Shown here in pieces: positions 52,941-63,935 of a DNA stretch of 64,000 nt. The notes under the pieces are model-generated. The model was given only the letters and a program-made list of their open reading frames with translations. It did no database searches and was not told where the DNA came from. The translations under genes and the position numbers were made by a program. Numbering within the stretch: position 1 is the stretch's first letter; each line of letters begins with the position of its first letter. The stretch spans positions 248,001 to 312,000 of the forward strand of contig NZ_JAIZAP010000001.1 of NCBI RefSeq assembly GCF_020404745.1, in the 5' to 3' direction. Origin of the DNA: Aquibacillus saliphilus. Lineage in GTDB: Bacteria > Bacillota > Bacilli > Bacillales > Amphibacillaceae.

Positions 52941-55394
52941 TTAGCTATCTTCGTTACCAAAAACCTTAGTATAGACTGCTTGTTCCCATACTTCTTTTAT
53001 TTCCCCTTGCTCGTCTGAATCAATCACGTATGAACCATTACTATAACGATCACTTTTAGTAAGTTCAAGTGGATAAATTGTATGCGCTGATCCTAATGTT
53101 GTTACAAATTGCAAGGTGTCTTGTTCATTGACAAGTGAAAAGCCAACTATTCTATGTGGCTTTCGTTTTAATTCACGTAACATGACGGAGCCACGTTTGG
53201 CTCTAGATGACTTTTCGAACTCGTTAAGTTTCATCCGTTTACATGCACCACGTTGTGTTAGTAGTACAAGACTTGGGTTATTTGTTAAATCATCGAAAAC
53301 GACACCATTAACAACAAATTCTTCGTCTTTTAACTGTATGGCTTTGACTCCTGCTGCCCGTTGACCTACAGGACTAACTTCTGATTCGTGATACCATAGT
53401 CCATATCCCTTATTCGTGGCTATAAATATATCTGAATGACCATCTGTAACATGAACATTTTGAACATAGTCATCTTTTTTCAGATTAACTGCTACTAATG
53501 CTTTTGAATACCTTTGGGCTTCATATAATTTAAGTTCACTCCGTTTAACCATACCATTCTTAGTGAAGAACACTAAATAATTTTCAGTATTAAAATCTCT
53601 TATTGGGATGGCTTTGATAATTTTCTCATCTTTATCTATTGCTACCATGTTCGTTATATGCTGACCTAAGTCCTTCCAGCGAATATCAGGTAACTGATGG
53701 ACATTAACAAAAATATACCGTCCTTTATTTGTGAAAACCAACAGCTTATCTGTTGTGTTAATTTCTTGTAAAGCAATTAGATGATCATTTTCTTTTATTG
53801 CTAAATCTTCTCCGTTGGAAGCAGAATAAGACCTTAAGCTAGTTCGTTTAATGTATCCATCTCTAGTAACAGATACGAGTACATCCTCACTAGCTATCAT
53901 TACTTCTAAATTAATCTTTAATTCTTCTATTTCTTGCTCGATTATAGTTCGTCGTTTATCTTGATACTTCTTTTTTAAACTTTTCAAATCATTCTTAATT
54001 ACTGTTAGTAATTTACTTTCATTGTTAAGAATGGACTCTAATTCTTCAATTTTTTGTTCTAACTCAGCAGCCTCTTTTTGAAGAGAGGTAATATCGGTGT
54101 TAGTTAAACGATATAATTGTAAGTTAACAATTGCTTCCGCCTGTTCTTCGGTAAACCCGTACTCTTGTTTAATTCTTTGTTTCGCGTTTTGTTTATCCTT
54201 AGACGCGCGAATTGTTGCAATTAGTTCATCCAAAATGGAAATGGCTTTAATTAAACCTTCTAAAATATGTGACCGTTCTTTTGCTTTTCTTAAATCAAAA
54301 GTTGTAGCCCTAGTAATTACTTCTTTTTGATGACCAATATATGCTTCAAGCATAGCAGACAAGCTTAATAGTTTTGGGGTTTTGTCTTTTATGGCAACCA
54401 TATTAAAATTATAAGTTATTTGCAGATCTGTGTTTTTATAGAGAAAGTTGAGGATTCCAGTACTGTCGGCATCCTTTTTTAATTCAATAACAATTCGCAA
54501 TCCCGTTCTATCTGTTTCATCACGTACTTCCGCGATTCCTTCAACTTTACGATCAATTCTCAGTTCATCCATTCGCTTAACTAAATTAGCTTTATTTACT
54601 TCAAACGGAATCTCATCAATTACAATTTGTTCTCTAGTGCTTCGAAGTTTTTCTACTACAGCTCTTCCCCTGACAACAATTTTCCCTTTGCCAGTCTCGT
54701 AGGCTTGTTTTATCCCGTCAACACCTTGTATTGTTCCACCAGTTGGAAAGTCAGGACCTTTCATCACACTCATAAGCTCATCTATTGTTACAGAAGGGTT
54801 ATCAATTTTTTTGATAACTGCATCGATTACCTCTGCTAAATTATGAGGAGGAATTTCTGTTGCATAACCTGCTGAAATTCCTGTTGATCCATTGACAAGT
54901 AAACTAGGAAATTTTGCAGGAAGGACCACCGGTTCATTAATTGTATCATCAAAGTTTGGTATGAAATCTACTGTTTCTTTTTCAATGTCACGTATTAGCT
55001 CCGATGAAATACTCGAAAGTCGTGCTTCTGTATACCGCATTGCAGCCGGCGGATCCCCATCAACACTACCATTATTACCATGCATTTCTACTAAAGCATT
55101 TCGCACTTTCCAATCTTGACTTAATCGTACCATTGCTTCATACACAGAAGAGTCACCATGAGGGTGATAATTACCAATAACTGTACCAACTGTTTTCGCA
55201 GATTTTCTAAATGGTTTGTCAAACGTATTTCTCTCTTCATGCATTGCGTAAATTATTCTTCTTTGTACGGGTTTAAGTCCGTCCCTTACATCTGGTAGTG
55301 CACGATCCTGTATTATATATTTACTATACCTTCCAAAGCGATCTCCGATTACATCTTCTAAAGGCAAGTCTAAGTATTTTTCTGTTTGTGACAA
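52941..55394 (-). CDS. parC: DNA topoisomerase IV subunit A ParC
   Basis: Decatenates daughter chromosomes with ParE. It is 817 residues. The winged-helix DNA-binding domain has HPHGDSSVYEAMVRLSQDW (quinolone region; Ser and Glu at the usual resistance positions are wild type) and MRYTEARLS with the catalytic Tyr. A tower and coiled-coil gate follow, then a C-terminal beta-pinwheel from about residue 490 with repeats such as VSVTRDGYIKRT and FFTKNGMVKRS. The start is a TTG with GGGGGGAG six bases before. Second gene of parEC, 14 bases after parE. Confidence 0.96.
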   Translation of the reverse strand: MSQTEKYLDLPLEDVIGDRFGRYSKYIIQDRALPDVRDGLKPVQRRIIYAMHEERNTFDKPFRKSAKTVGTVIGNYHPHGDSSVYEAMVRLSQDWKVRNALVEMHGNNGSVDGDPPAAMRYTEARLSSISSELIRDIEKETVDFIPNFDDTINEPVVLPAKFPSLLVNGSTGISAGYATEIPPHNLAEVIDAVIKKIDNPSVTIDELMSVMKGPDFPTGGTIQGVDGIKQAYETGKGKIVVRGRAVVEKLRSTREQIVIDEIPFEVNKANLVKRMDELRIDRKVEGIAEVRDETDRTGLRIVIELKKDADSTGILNFLYKNTDLQITYNFNMVAIKDKTPKLLSLSAMLEAYIGHQKEVITRATTFDLRKAKERSHILEGLIKAISILDELIATIRASKDKQNAKQRIKQEYGFTEEQAEAIVNLQLYRLTNTDITSLQKEAAELEQKIEELESILNNESKLLTVIKNDLKSLKKKYQDKRRTIIEQEIEELKINLEVMIASEDVLVSVTRDGYIKRTSLRSYSASNGEDLAIKENDHLIALQEINTTDKLLVFTNKGRYIFVNVHQLPDIRWKDLGQHITNMVAIDKDEKIIKAIPIRDFNTENYLVFFTKNGMVKRSELKLYEAQRYSKALVAVNLKKDDYVQNVHVTDGHSDIFIATNKGYGLWYHESEVSPVGQRAAGVKAIQLKDEEFVVNGVVFDDLTNNPSLVLLTQRGACKRMKLNEFEKSSRAKRGSVMLRELKRKPHRIVGFSLVNEQDTLQFVTTLGSAHTIYPLELTKSDRYSNGSYVIDSDEQGEIKEVWEQAVYTKVFGNEDS

Positions 55395-55408
55395 AAAGAC
55401 TCCCCCCC

Positions 55409-57385
<1,977 letters not shown>

Positions 57386-57473
57386 TCAATTACTTACTAT
57401 CTATAGTAGTTGAAAAACTTGGATTTCACCAAGTTTTTCGGATAGTCATTGTTTTATAGGTATATTATATACT

Positions 57474-57487
57474 AGAACAGACGTTTG
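57474..57487. promoter_or_regulatory. LexA box of parEC
   Basis: AGAACAGACGTTTG matches 13 of 14 positions of the Bacillus LexA consensus CGAACRNRYGTTYG. It is next to a TATAAT on the reverse strand, so LexA should block the parEC promoter. parEC is a known member of the B. subtilis SOS regulon. Confidence 0.75.
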
Positions 57488-57605
57488 TTGATGTAAAGTC
57501 ATAGTTTAAGCAATACTTACTATTTTAGCTTGTTTCAAGTAAATCGCAACCTCTTATTTTAAAATAACTAATCGGATCGCTAAATGTAATTATTAAAAAA
57601 GAAAA

Positions 57606-57627
57606 AATCCCTTTCGAAAAAGGGATT
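57606..57627 (-). terminator. Intrinsic terminator after yneT
   Basis: AATCCCTTT and AAAGGGATT, loop CGAA; on the reverse strand it is followed by a run of Ts. It ends the yneT transcript. Confidence 0.85.
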
Positions 57628-57634
57628 GTGAGTA

Positions 57635-58060
57635 CTACCTCATTTTACCTATAGTCAGTGAATGTGCAACTTTAATGCACATATCCATTACCACAGTAAA
57701 ATCATGTTCTGTTAAGTGTTTATGGGCGTCTCTATCAAAAATACCTTGTTGTGCCCAAAAAACTTTTGCATTTGTTTTTGTTGCTTGTTTAGCAAGCACA
57801 GGTAAATGTTCCGATCTTCGGAAAACATTTATAATTTCAAATGGTTCTTTTACATCTAAAATAGAGTTATATGCTTTTTCACCAAGTGTTTCGTTTATCT
57901 TTGGATTAACAGGAATAATTTTATAACCTTCTTGTTGGAGGGCTAGAGCAATTTGATAGGATGTTCTCTCAGGGCGATCAGATAACCCCACAATAACTAT
58001 GGTTTTTGCATCTTCTAATACTCTTTTTATTTCTTGATTTGATGGATTTTCGTAAGCCAT
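57635..58060 (-). CDS. yneT: CoA-binding domain protein YneT
   Basis: A 141-residue single Rossmann-fold CoA-binding protein: IVIVGLSDRPERTSYQIA, IIPVNPKINETLGEKAY, and VVMDMCIKVAH at the end. The family resembles the nucleotide-binding part of succinyl-CoA synthetase; its role is unknown. AAAGGAG decides the ATG at 58060; the longer frame to 58102 has no ribosome site. In B. subtilis yneT also lies beside plsY and parEC. Confidence 0.9.
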   Translation of the reverse strand: MAYENPSNQEIKRVLEDAKTIVIVGLSDRPERTSYQIALALQQEGYKIIPVNPKINETLGEKAYNSILDVKEPFEIINVFRRSEHLPVLAKQATKTNAKVFWAQQGIFDRDAHKHLTEHDFTVVMDMCIKVAHSLTIGKMR

Positions 58061-58090
58061 TTTTATTACTCCTTTTAATAATGTGACATA

Positions 58091-58178
58091 GTTTTGACGC
58101 AAGATTTCATAAATACCTTATGCAGCCATTGTCATGTGGAGGACAATGGCAAAAATCAGTATCATGAAATTGACTAAC
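58091..58178 (-). repeat. Palindromic intergenic repeat, copy C (inverted)
   Basis: On the reverse strand: GTTAGTCAATTTCAT, GATACTGATTTTTGCC, an inner perfect stem GCCATTGTC/GACAATGGC, then GCATAAGGTATTTATGAAAT. The outer stem has GATAC/GTATT where copy A has ATTAC/GTAAT, a compensating change. It lies between divergent yneT and plsY. The rest of the 314-base gap (58179-58374) holds only the plsY promoter region. Confidence 0.8.
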
Positions 58179-58374
58179 TTATTTAATATATAATATTTTT
58201 GTATTAACTTAATTACTAGCTATTAATTAGATACCCGTTTCTCGAAAAATTAATCCTGTCTTAATTAATTTTAAATATAACATAACCATTAGTTATTTAA
58301 GTTATCTATACAATACAAGGAAACTTCATGGTAAAATAGCAATACAAGTTTTTTTAGATAAAAGGAGTTATCAT

Positions 58375-58959
58375 ATGGATTATTTTTTATTAGCAATTAT
58401 AGCTTACTTAATTGGTTCTGTTCCTTTTGGACTTATCGTTGGAAAAGTCGGATTCAAAATTGATATTAGAGAACATGGCAGTGGTAATCTTGGAGGCACA
58501 AATTCTTTTAGAGTATTAGGGGTCAAAGCAGGTTTTATAGTTACAGTTGCAGATATTTTAAAAGGAACTCTAGCAACTCAGTTACCACTACTCTTTGGCA
58601 TAGAAAATGTCAATCCACTTATTATTGGAATAATTGCGGTAGTTGGTCATATGTATCCAATTTTTGCTAGATTCAAAGGAGGAAAAGCAGTTGCAACCTC
58701 AGGTGGTATTATTCTAGGTGTTAATCCACTCTTGTTTATTATTATACTTGCTACATTTTTTATTATGCTTTACTTAACTAAGTATGTTTCTCTATCGTCA
58801 ATGATAACTGGAATTGTAACTGTTATTGTCGCATATATTCAGCAAGAAATGGGCTTGGTAATCGTAGGATTAATCTTAACAGTTTTTGTTTTTTATCGTC
58901 ATAGAGCAAATATTAAACGAATTATCGACAAAACTGAACCTAAAATTAAATGGATGTAA
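58375..58959 (+). CDS. plsY: Acyl-phosphate:glycerol-3-phosphate acyltransferase PlsY
   Basis: Adds the first acyl chain to glycerol-3-phosphate in membrane lipid synthesis. It is a 194-residue integral membrane enzyme with five helices: [51 protein letters not shown] are the three conserved motifs facing the membrane surface. AAAGGAG precedes the ATG. A perfect terminator overlaps its stop codon. In B. subtilis (YneS) it has the same neighbours. Confidence 0.96.
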   Translation: MDYFLLAIIAYLIGSVPFGLIVGKVGFKIDIREHGSGNLGGTNSFRVLGVKAGFIVTVADILKGTLATQLPLLFGIENVNPLIIGIIAVVGHMYPIFARFKGGKAVATSGGIILGVNPLLFIIILATFFIMLYLTKYVSLSSMITGIVTVIVAYIQQEMGLVIVGLILTVFVFYRHRANIKRIIDKTEPKIKWM

Positions 58960-58999
58960 TTACCAGGGACCTAACCTAACGTTAGGTCCCTGGTAATTT
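58958..58999 (+). terminator. Terminator overlapping the plsY stop codon
   Basis: AATTACCAGGGACCTAAC and GTTAGGTCCCTGGTAATT pair perfectly over 18 bp with loop CTAAC. The T run is short. Confidence 0.88.
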
Positions 59000-59103
59000 A
59001 AATTATTTATTATTTCGTCAATTTAGAGGTAAATAAATTGAATAATAGTATCTTGTTGAGTATACTTTGAAATAGTTAAAAAGGGCTAAAAGGAGTCGAG
59101 ATT

Positions 59104-60033
59104 ATGGATACATTTAAATCTAATAAAAAATCATTGCCAAATAAAGTTGACCGACATAAATTGTTTGGATCCGTTGAGCCTGGTCCAAGAGTAAAGCCTA
59201 TCGATAAGACTGGTATGGCGGATTTACAGAATACAAAGAAAGATTTTATGTTTGATATAGACGCAGTTGGAATATCAAATGTAAAACACCCAATAGTAGT
59301 AGAAAGTAGCCTGAAACCTACTATACAAACGACAATTGGAACTTTCCGATTGTCATCGCGCATAGACAAAGATAGTAAAGGGACAAATATGAGTCGATTT
59401 ACTGAACAATTACATCATTATCATCAATCTGGTTTCGTAATCAACATTAAAACGTTAAAAAAGTTTACCAATGAACTTGCGAAGCGATTAAAACAAGATG
59501 ATGCTGAAATTGAGGTCTCATTTCCTTGGTTCTTTGAAAGGAAAGGTCCATCATCTGAACTTGCGGGAATGAATCACGCAGATGTTACTCTCAAAGTTGC
59601 TTATGATAAGAACAATGGATATGATATAGAAGTTACTTTATCTGGAACTATTACTACATTATGTCCTTGTTCAAAAGAAATCAGTGAGTATAGCGCGCAT
59701 AATCAACGTGGACAGGTTTCTATGACCGTAAAATTAGATGATGAATTTGACGAAAGTACAATAGATTGGAAACAAGTATTATTAGAAGCTGCCGAAAGTA
59801 ATGCTAGTGCCAGAATTCATCCTATTCTAAAGCGGCCAGATGAAAAAATGGTAACAGAGCAAGCTTTTGAAAATCCTAGATTTGTAGAAGATATCGTTCG
59901 TCTAGTTGGTGCAGACTTATATGAGTTATCTTTTGTTCGAAAATTTAGTGTGTCATGCCGTAACGAAGAGTCCATTCATTTACATGATGCAATTGCAACG
60001 CTTTCCTATGATAAAACAAATGAAAAAGACTAG
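59104..60033 (+). CDS. folE2: GTP cyclohydrolase FolE2 (type IB)
   Basis: Makes 7,8-dihydroneopterin triphosphate from GTP, for folate or queuosine-type pathways, using metals other than zinc. It is 309 residues: [35 protein letters not shown], and the metal/catalytic Cys in [11 protein letters not shown], plus [22 protein letters not shown] precedes the ATG. In B. subtilis the homologue is induced on zinc shortage by Zur; no Zur box was recognised here. yidD follows 11 bases later. Confidence 0.94.
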   Translation: MDTFKSNKKSLPNKVDRHKLFGSVEPGPRVKPIDKTGMADLQNTKKDFMFDIDAVGISNVKHPIVVESSLKPTIQTTIGTFRLSSRIDKDSKGTNMSRFTEQLHHYHQSGFVINIKTLKKFTNELAKRLKQDDAEIEVSFPWFFERKGPSSELAGMNHADVTLKVAYDKNNGYDIEVTLSGTITTLCPCSKEISEYSAHNQRGQVSMTVKLDDEFDESTIDWKQVLLEAAESNASARIHPILKRPDEKMVTEQAFENPRFVEDIVRLVGADLYELSFVRKFSVSCRNEESIHLHDAIATLSYDKTNEKD

Positions 60034-60044
60034 GTGAGAAACTA

Positions 60045-60272
60045 ATGAAACATATTTTTATTGGTCTTATAAAATTTTATCAGAAGATAATAAGTCCTAT
60101 TAAACCTCCAACATGTAGGTTCTACCCCACCTGTTCTCAATATGGGTTAGAATCATTTACACGGTTTGGATTTTTCAAAGGTATCTATCTAACGATAAAA
60201 AGGATAATGAAATGTCATCCATTCCATCCTGGAGGATTTGATCCAGTTCCTGAAAAAAGAAATAAATTATAA
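60045..60272 (+). CDS. yidD: Membrane protein insertion efficiency factor YidD
   Basis: A 75-residue peripheral membrane protein that helps YidC-type insertion. [20 protein letters not shown], then TCSQYGLES and [15 protein letters not shown] match the family with its three conserved cysteines. AGGTGAGAA precedes the ATG. Eleven bases after folE2, so cotranscribed with it. The usual rnpA-yidC context is not here, as is common in Bacillus. Confidence 0.94.
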   Translation: MKHIFIGLIKFYQKIISPIKPPTCRFYPTCSQYGLESFTRFGFFKGIYLTIKRIMKCHPFHPGGFDPVPEKRNKL

Positions 60273-60352
60273 AACGTTATGAGATCTGATCACAATTATT
60301 TACTAGTGGTTAGATTTTTTTTAACTGTTTAGAAGTGGTAAACGATTTACAC

Positions 60353-60393
60353 TAATCAGCCACCTCCACTAATACTTGAAGGTGGCTGATTTG
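60353..60393. terminator. Intrinsic terminator between yidD and yneQ
   Basis: AATCAGCCACCT and AGGTGGCTGATT (12 bp perfect) with an unpaired 14-base loop. It lies between convergent genes and could serve both. Confidence 0.8.
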
Positions 60394-60470
60394 AATTTTC
60401 GTTCAGCAAGACCCAATAATCCTTACTGAATGTTTTATACAACTTTATTTATTAAGGTAATTTTCCAGAA

Positions 60471-60770
60471 TTATAAGTTAAACCGCCTTATTTGATTGAT
60501 TTGGTTTTCACTGAATAATATTTGCTTCTGTCTATCTCCAAATAAATCATAATGCGGAAAGTTTTTATCTTGATGGATCCAACTAGTGCTTAATCCATAT
60601 TGTTCTCCCCATTTAATGAGTTTATCAATATCCGCACAACCAACTTTTGTTACGGTTGTACAATCCGGAAATCTAGAATCCAACCAGTAGTGTGTTAAAA
60701 AAGCTATTTCACCATTTTTGACACTCTGTTTCCAAGAATTGAGCTCATATCTCTTAATTCCAAAAGCCAT
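60471..60770 (-). CDS. yneQ: Conserved protein YneQ
   Basis: A 99-residue soluble protein: MAFGIKRYELNSWKQSVKNG, IAFLTHYWLDSRFPDCTTVT, KVGCADIDKLIKWGEQYGL and HYDLFGDRQKQIL. Similar to what I recall of B. subtilis YneQ, whose function is unknown. GAGGA before the ATG, one base after the yneP stop region, so part of the AAA-yneP-yneQ operon. Confidence 0.8.
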   Translation of the reverse strand: MAFGIKRYELNSWKQSVKNGEIAFLTHYWLDSRFPDCTTVTKVGCADIDKLIKWGEQYGLSTSWIHQDKNFPHYDLFGDRQKQILFSENQINQIRRFNL

Positions 60771-60771
60771 G

Positions 60772-61194
60772 TTAATCCTCTCCTAACGCATTCGTGTATG
60801 CTTGATGCCAATCGGGAAAGGAACGTCTTAACGAAACAGGTCGAAAACTATCTTTTTTAACAATCACATGTTTAGTTGTACCGGTGACTGCTATGTTTCC
60901 TAGGTCGTTAGTTATTTCATAACCATAAGTCGTTCTTAATCCATCATAATTTTCAATCCATGTTTCAACGTAAGCGTTCTGACCATATCTAATCGGTTGT
61001 TTAAAATAAACATGTGCATCAACTACAGGAGAAACAATTCCAGCACTCTCCATTTCATGATATTGAAAACCTAAGTCCTCGATAAAAGCTGTTCTCCCTA
61101 TTTCAAACCATATTAAGTAGTTGGCATGATAGACGACTCCCATTTGATCTGTTTCTTGATATCTAACTTTTATTTGTGTTTTATTTTTTTTCAA
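60772..61194 (-). CDS. yneP: Acyl-CoA thioesterase YneP (4HBT family)
   Basis: A 140-residue hot-dog fold thioesterase of the YbgC type: VRYQETDQMGVVYHANYLIW with catalytic Asp and His, and FEIGRTAFIEDLG. Start TTG at 61194 with GGGGGA nine bases before, overlapping the stop of the AAA gene by four bases. Probably hydrolyses acyl-CoA; the substrate is unknown. Confidence 0.88.
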   Translation of the reverse strand: MKKNKTQIKVRYQETDQMGVVYHANYLIWFEIGRTAFIEDLGFQYHEMESAGIVSPVVDAHVYFKQPIRYGQNAYVETWIENYDGLRTTYGYEITNDLGNIAVTGTTKHVIVKKDSFRPVSLRRSFPDWHQAYTNALGED

Positions 61195-63491
61195 GTACTA
61201 TTCCCCCTTACATTCGCCAAAGCATTTTGAAAGTCTTCTTTTTTAAGTAATTGATAGGAGTCTAAATTATCAGATTCAGTTTCCTCCATTCTCAAGGCTT
61301 GAAATTGAATAGCCTCGTCAATTAAATTAACAACAAATCGTGCATTTCCTTCAATACTGTTTTCCTTATACACTTTTGTTAAATAACTACCAGCTTTATC
61401 TTCTAATTCATACTGATAATTTTCAATATGCAATTTAGTAATTTCTAATAATTCTTGTTCATTATAATCTTGGAATTCAAAGTATTTTTTGAATCTAGAT
61501 TCAAGTCCAGGATTACTGGAGATAAATCGCTGCATTTCATCGTTGTAACCGGCTAGTATTACCACTAAGTTTTCATTATGTTTAGTCATCTCATCAACAA
61601 GTGTATCAATTGCCTCCTTACCGAAGTCTTTCTCTCCTCGATAAAGTGAGTATGCTTCATCAATAAATAGCACACCACCAAGTGACTCTCTAACTTTTTG
61701 TTTAGTTTTAATAGCTGTTTGACCAACGTATCCTGCAACAAGGTCACTCCGAGATGCTAAAACAAAGTGTCCTCTTTTCAGCAATCCACATTCTTTTAAT
61801 ATTTGCGAATATATTTTTGCAATTGTTGTCTTTCCTGTTCCCGGGTTGCCCGAAAATACTGCATGAAGTTGGATCGGAACTACTGGTAATCCTTTTTGTT
61901 TACGTTTTTGCTGTACACGAACAAATGATGAAAGTTTCATTACTTCTTGCTTAACATTATTAAGTCCTATCAGCTGATCTAAACGTTTTAGTGGTTGTGT
62001 ATCATTATTGTCATTATCCATGAAATCTAAATCATTTTTGTCAATTCTCATATGCTCTAACCAATTTTCATTTGAAGATAAAGTTTTTGATGCGCCTTTT
62101 TTAAAGATAGCTTTTAGAACTAAATCTCGTACAGTTCGTGCATTTCCAAATGTATCGTCCACTCGTGATTTTTCAACTAAAGTTTCAAATTTAAGTAAGG
62201 CTGCTTCAGTAAAGAAGTAATCATTACTTAAGGCAGTATTCTCAGCTATTTGTAATAGTTCAGCTATTTTAAAGTCAGGTAAAGATATATGGTTTTGCTC
62301 TGGAAATCGGCTTCTAAGACCAGGATTAGACCAGAGGAACTGTCTCATTTCTTCAGGGTAGCCTGCTAATATTAAGGCAAAACGATTTGCATAGTCTTTA
62401 TTAGTCATATTAGAAACAAGAGTGTCTATAACTGCTTGCCCATAGTCATTGCCACTCTGTCCTTCTCTTTTTAAGCTATAAGCTTCATCTATAAATAATA
62501 TACCTCCAATTGAATCCCTAACAAAATTCAAAGTGTTTTCTTCACTTTGACCAACATAGGAGCCAACTAGATGAGAACGATTCACCTCAGTTACCTCACT
62601 TGTCTCTAATAAACCCAACTCATAGTATATTGAGGCTAATAACCTTGCGATCGTTGTTTTACCGGTTCCTGGGTTCCCTGTGATAATCATATGAAGACCA
62701 GGTTCGTCTACCATATGAAAGCCTAGGCTTTTTCTTTCTTGTTGATATTTCAAATAATGATAATACTGATGAATATAATTTTTTATCTCTTTTAAACCGA
62801 TCATTTCATCAAGTTCATCTAAAGGGTCTTTTCTTAGTGATTTTTTAAAAATATCAGGAAACTGTTCATAAAAATCGGTTTTCAATAGAATGATTTTCTT
62901 AACATGTTGATTGAGCTCTTGTACCTTAACATCTGATTTTCTGCTTTCAATTGAATTTATCACACTGTTTAGAGTATCGCTTAAGGATAACAATTCACCC
63001 TCTATACTTAAAAATATTTCGTTAAGCTTATTCTTGTTATCTGTTATTGTAGCTTTAGCATTTTTTATATGATCAATAAGTCTATCTACTTCATTCAATA
63101 ACTCTTTAGACTTCTTCAGTTTTGCTGGATCAAAATCAGTTTCTCTTATTGACCAATCGCCAAAATCACTTGATTCTAAATCAGAATAAAAGTTGAAATA
63201 TAATTTCAGGTTCTTAATCTCTAAAAGGACAGGCTGGGTTTTATTGATGCTTTCAGCTTCTTTTAATAGTAATTCTGTAATTTGATCGTCATCAAAATTC
63301 CTTTTCAACCTAAAAAAAGCAAGCATACAATATAAGTTAGCTAAACTTTCTTTAGAAATAGCTTGTTTTTGTTGGAATGAGAACCAATCCAACCTACGTA
63401 AAACCTCTACTTCATAAAGAGGCGGTTTATCACTAGTAGAAGTCCATTGATTTATGATTGCTTCTAATTCATTTATGTCGAAATCGTCCAT
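61191..63491 (-). CDS. Double SpoVK-like AAA+ ATPase
   Basis: A 766-residue protein: about 230 residues of helical, coiled-coil-type N-terminal region, then two CbxX/CfqX-class AAA+ domains. Walker A: ITGNPGTGKTTIARLLA (about 272) and FSGNPGTGKTTIAKIYS (about 550); Walker B: GGILFIDEAYSLK and GGVLFIDEAYSLY; both have arginine-finger regions (NPGLRSRFP; NPGLESRFKKYF). B. subtilis SpoVK, needed for spore maturation, is about 320 residues with one such domain. Here two are fused, with yneP, tlp and sspN as neighbours, so a sporulation role is likely but inferred. GAAAGGAG precedes the ATG. Confidence 0.88.
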   Translation of the reverse strand: MDDFDINELEAIINQWTSTSDKPPLYEVEVLRRLDWFSFQQKQAISKESLANLYCMLAFFRLKRNFDDDQITELLLKEAESINKTQPVLLEIKNLKLYFNFYSDLESSDFGDWSIRETDFDPAKLKKSKELLNEVDRLIDHIKNAKATITDNKNKLNEIFLSIEGELLSLSDTLNSVINSIESRKSDVKVQELNQHVKKIILLKTDFYEQFPDIFKKSLRKDPLDELDEMIGLKEIKNYIHQYYHYLKYQQERKSLGFHMVDEPGLHMIITGNPGTGKTTIARLLASIYYELGLLETSEVTEVNRSHLVGSYVGQSEENTLNFVRDSIGGILFIDEAYSLKREGQSGNDYGQAVIDTLVSNMTNKDYANRFALILAGYPEEMRQFLWSNPGLRSRFPEQNHISLPDFKIAELLQIAENTALSNDYFFTEAALLKFETLVEKSRVDDTFGNARTVRDLVLKAIFKKGASKTLSSNENWLEHMRIDKNDLDFMDNDNNDTQPLKRLDQLIGLNNVKQEVMKLSSFVRVQQKRKQKGLPVVPIQLHAVFSGNPGTGKTTIAKIYSQILKECGLLKRGHFVLASRSDLVAGYVGQTAIKTKQKVRESLGGVLFIDEAYSLYRGEKDFGKEAIDTLVDEMTKHNENLVVILAGYNDEMQRFISSNPGLESRFKKYFEFQDYNEQELLEITKLHIENYQYELEDKAGSYLTKVYKENSIEGNARFVVNLIDEAIQFQALRMEETESDNLDSYQLLKKEDFQNALANVRGNST

Positions 63492-63646
63492 AACTTGCCG
63501 CTCTCCTTTCTTCTTTTTACATTTTCATCCCAGTTTATCGGGTCCGTAAAATCAAAAAATAGCATAAAAGTTGAATTAGACATTTTACTTGAATGAAGTT
63601 TCACTATATCATACCGAGATGTGTAAGTTTAAACTATTGGCTCATA

Positions 63647-63684
63647 CTAAAAAGCCTTCTTAGTTCCACTAAGTAGGCTTTTTA
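63647..63684 (-). terminator. Intrinsic terminator after tlp
   Basis: AAAAGCCT-T-CTTAG and CTAAG-T-AGGCTTTT pair around TTCCA. It ends the sspN-tlp transcript, leaving the AAA gene with its own promoter. Confidence 0.82.
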
Positions 63685-63687
63685 GTA

Positions 63688-63924
63688 TTATTGTTTGGTT
63701 TGTTGATAATGATATTCATCTTTAATTTCTTCACGAAGACCATCTATAGATTCTTGTCTTCGTTTATTTTTTTCTTTAATAGTTTGTTTCTCTTGCTCTG
63801 AAGAAAACCCAATTGCTTCGTGAGCAGCTTCTATATTTTCAATCGTATCTTGAACAATATTTTGGAGTTTTTCAACATTATCTCCTCTATTATCTGGATT
63901 TGGCTTTGTGTTATCCTGGTTCAT
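63688..63924 (-). CDS. tlp: Small acid-soluble spore protein Tlp
   Basis: A 78-residue forespore protein: KPNPDNRGDNVEKLQNIVQD, TIENIEAAHEAI and EKNKRRQESIDGLREEIKDE match Tlp closely. Rich in Asn, Glu and Lys, no cysteine. GAGGAAGG precedes the ATG. The order sspN-tlp is the B. subtilis operon. Confidence 0.93.
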   Translation of the reverse strand: MNQDNTKPNPDNRGDNVEKLQNIVQDTIENIEAAHEAIGFSSEQEKQTIKEKNKRRQESIDGLREEIKDEYHYQQTKQ

Positions 63925-63935
63925 ATGCCTTCCTC

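Noticed and set aside
59000-59103. Zur box upstream of folE2
   Set aside because: Looked for because the B. subtilis homologue is Zur-regulated; no AAATCGTAAT-type inverted repeat is present.
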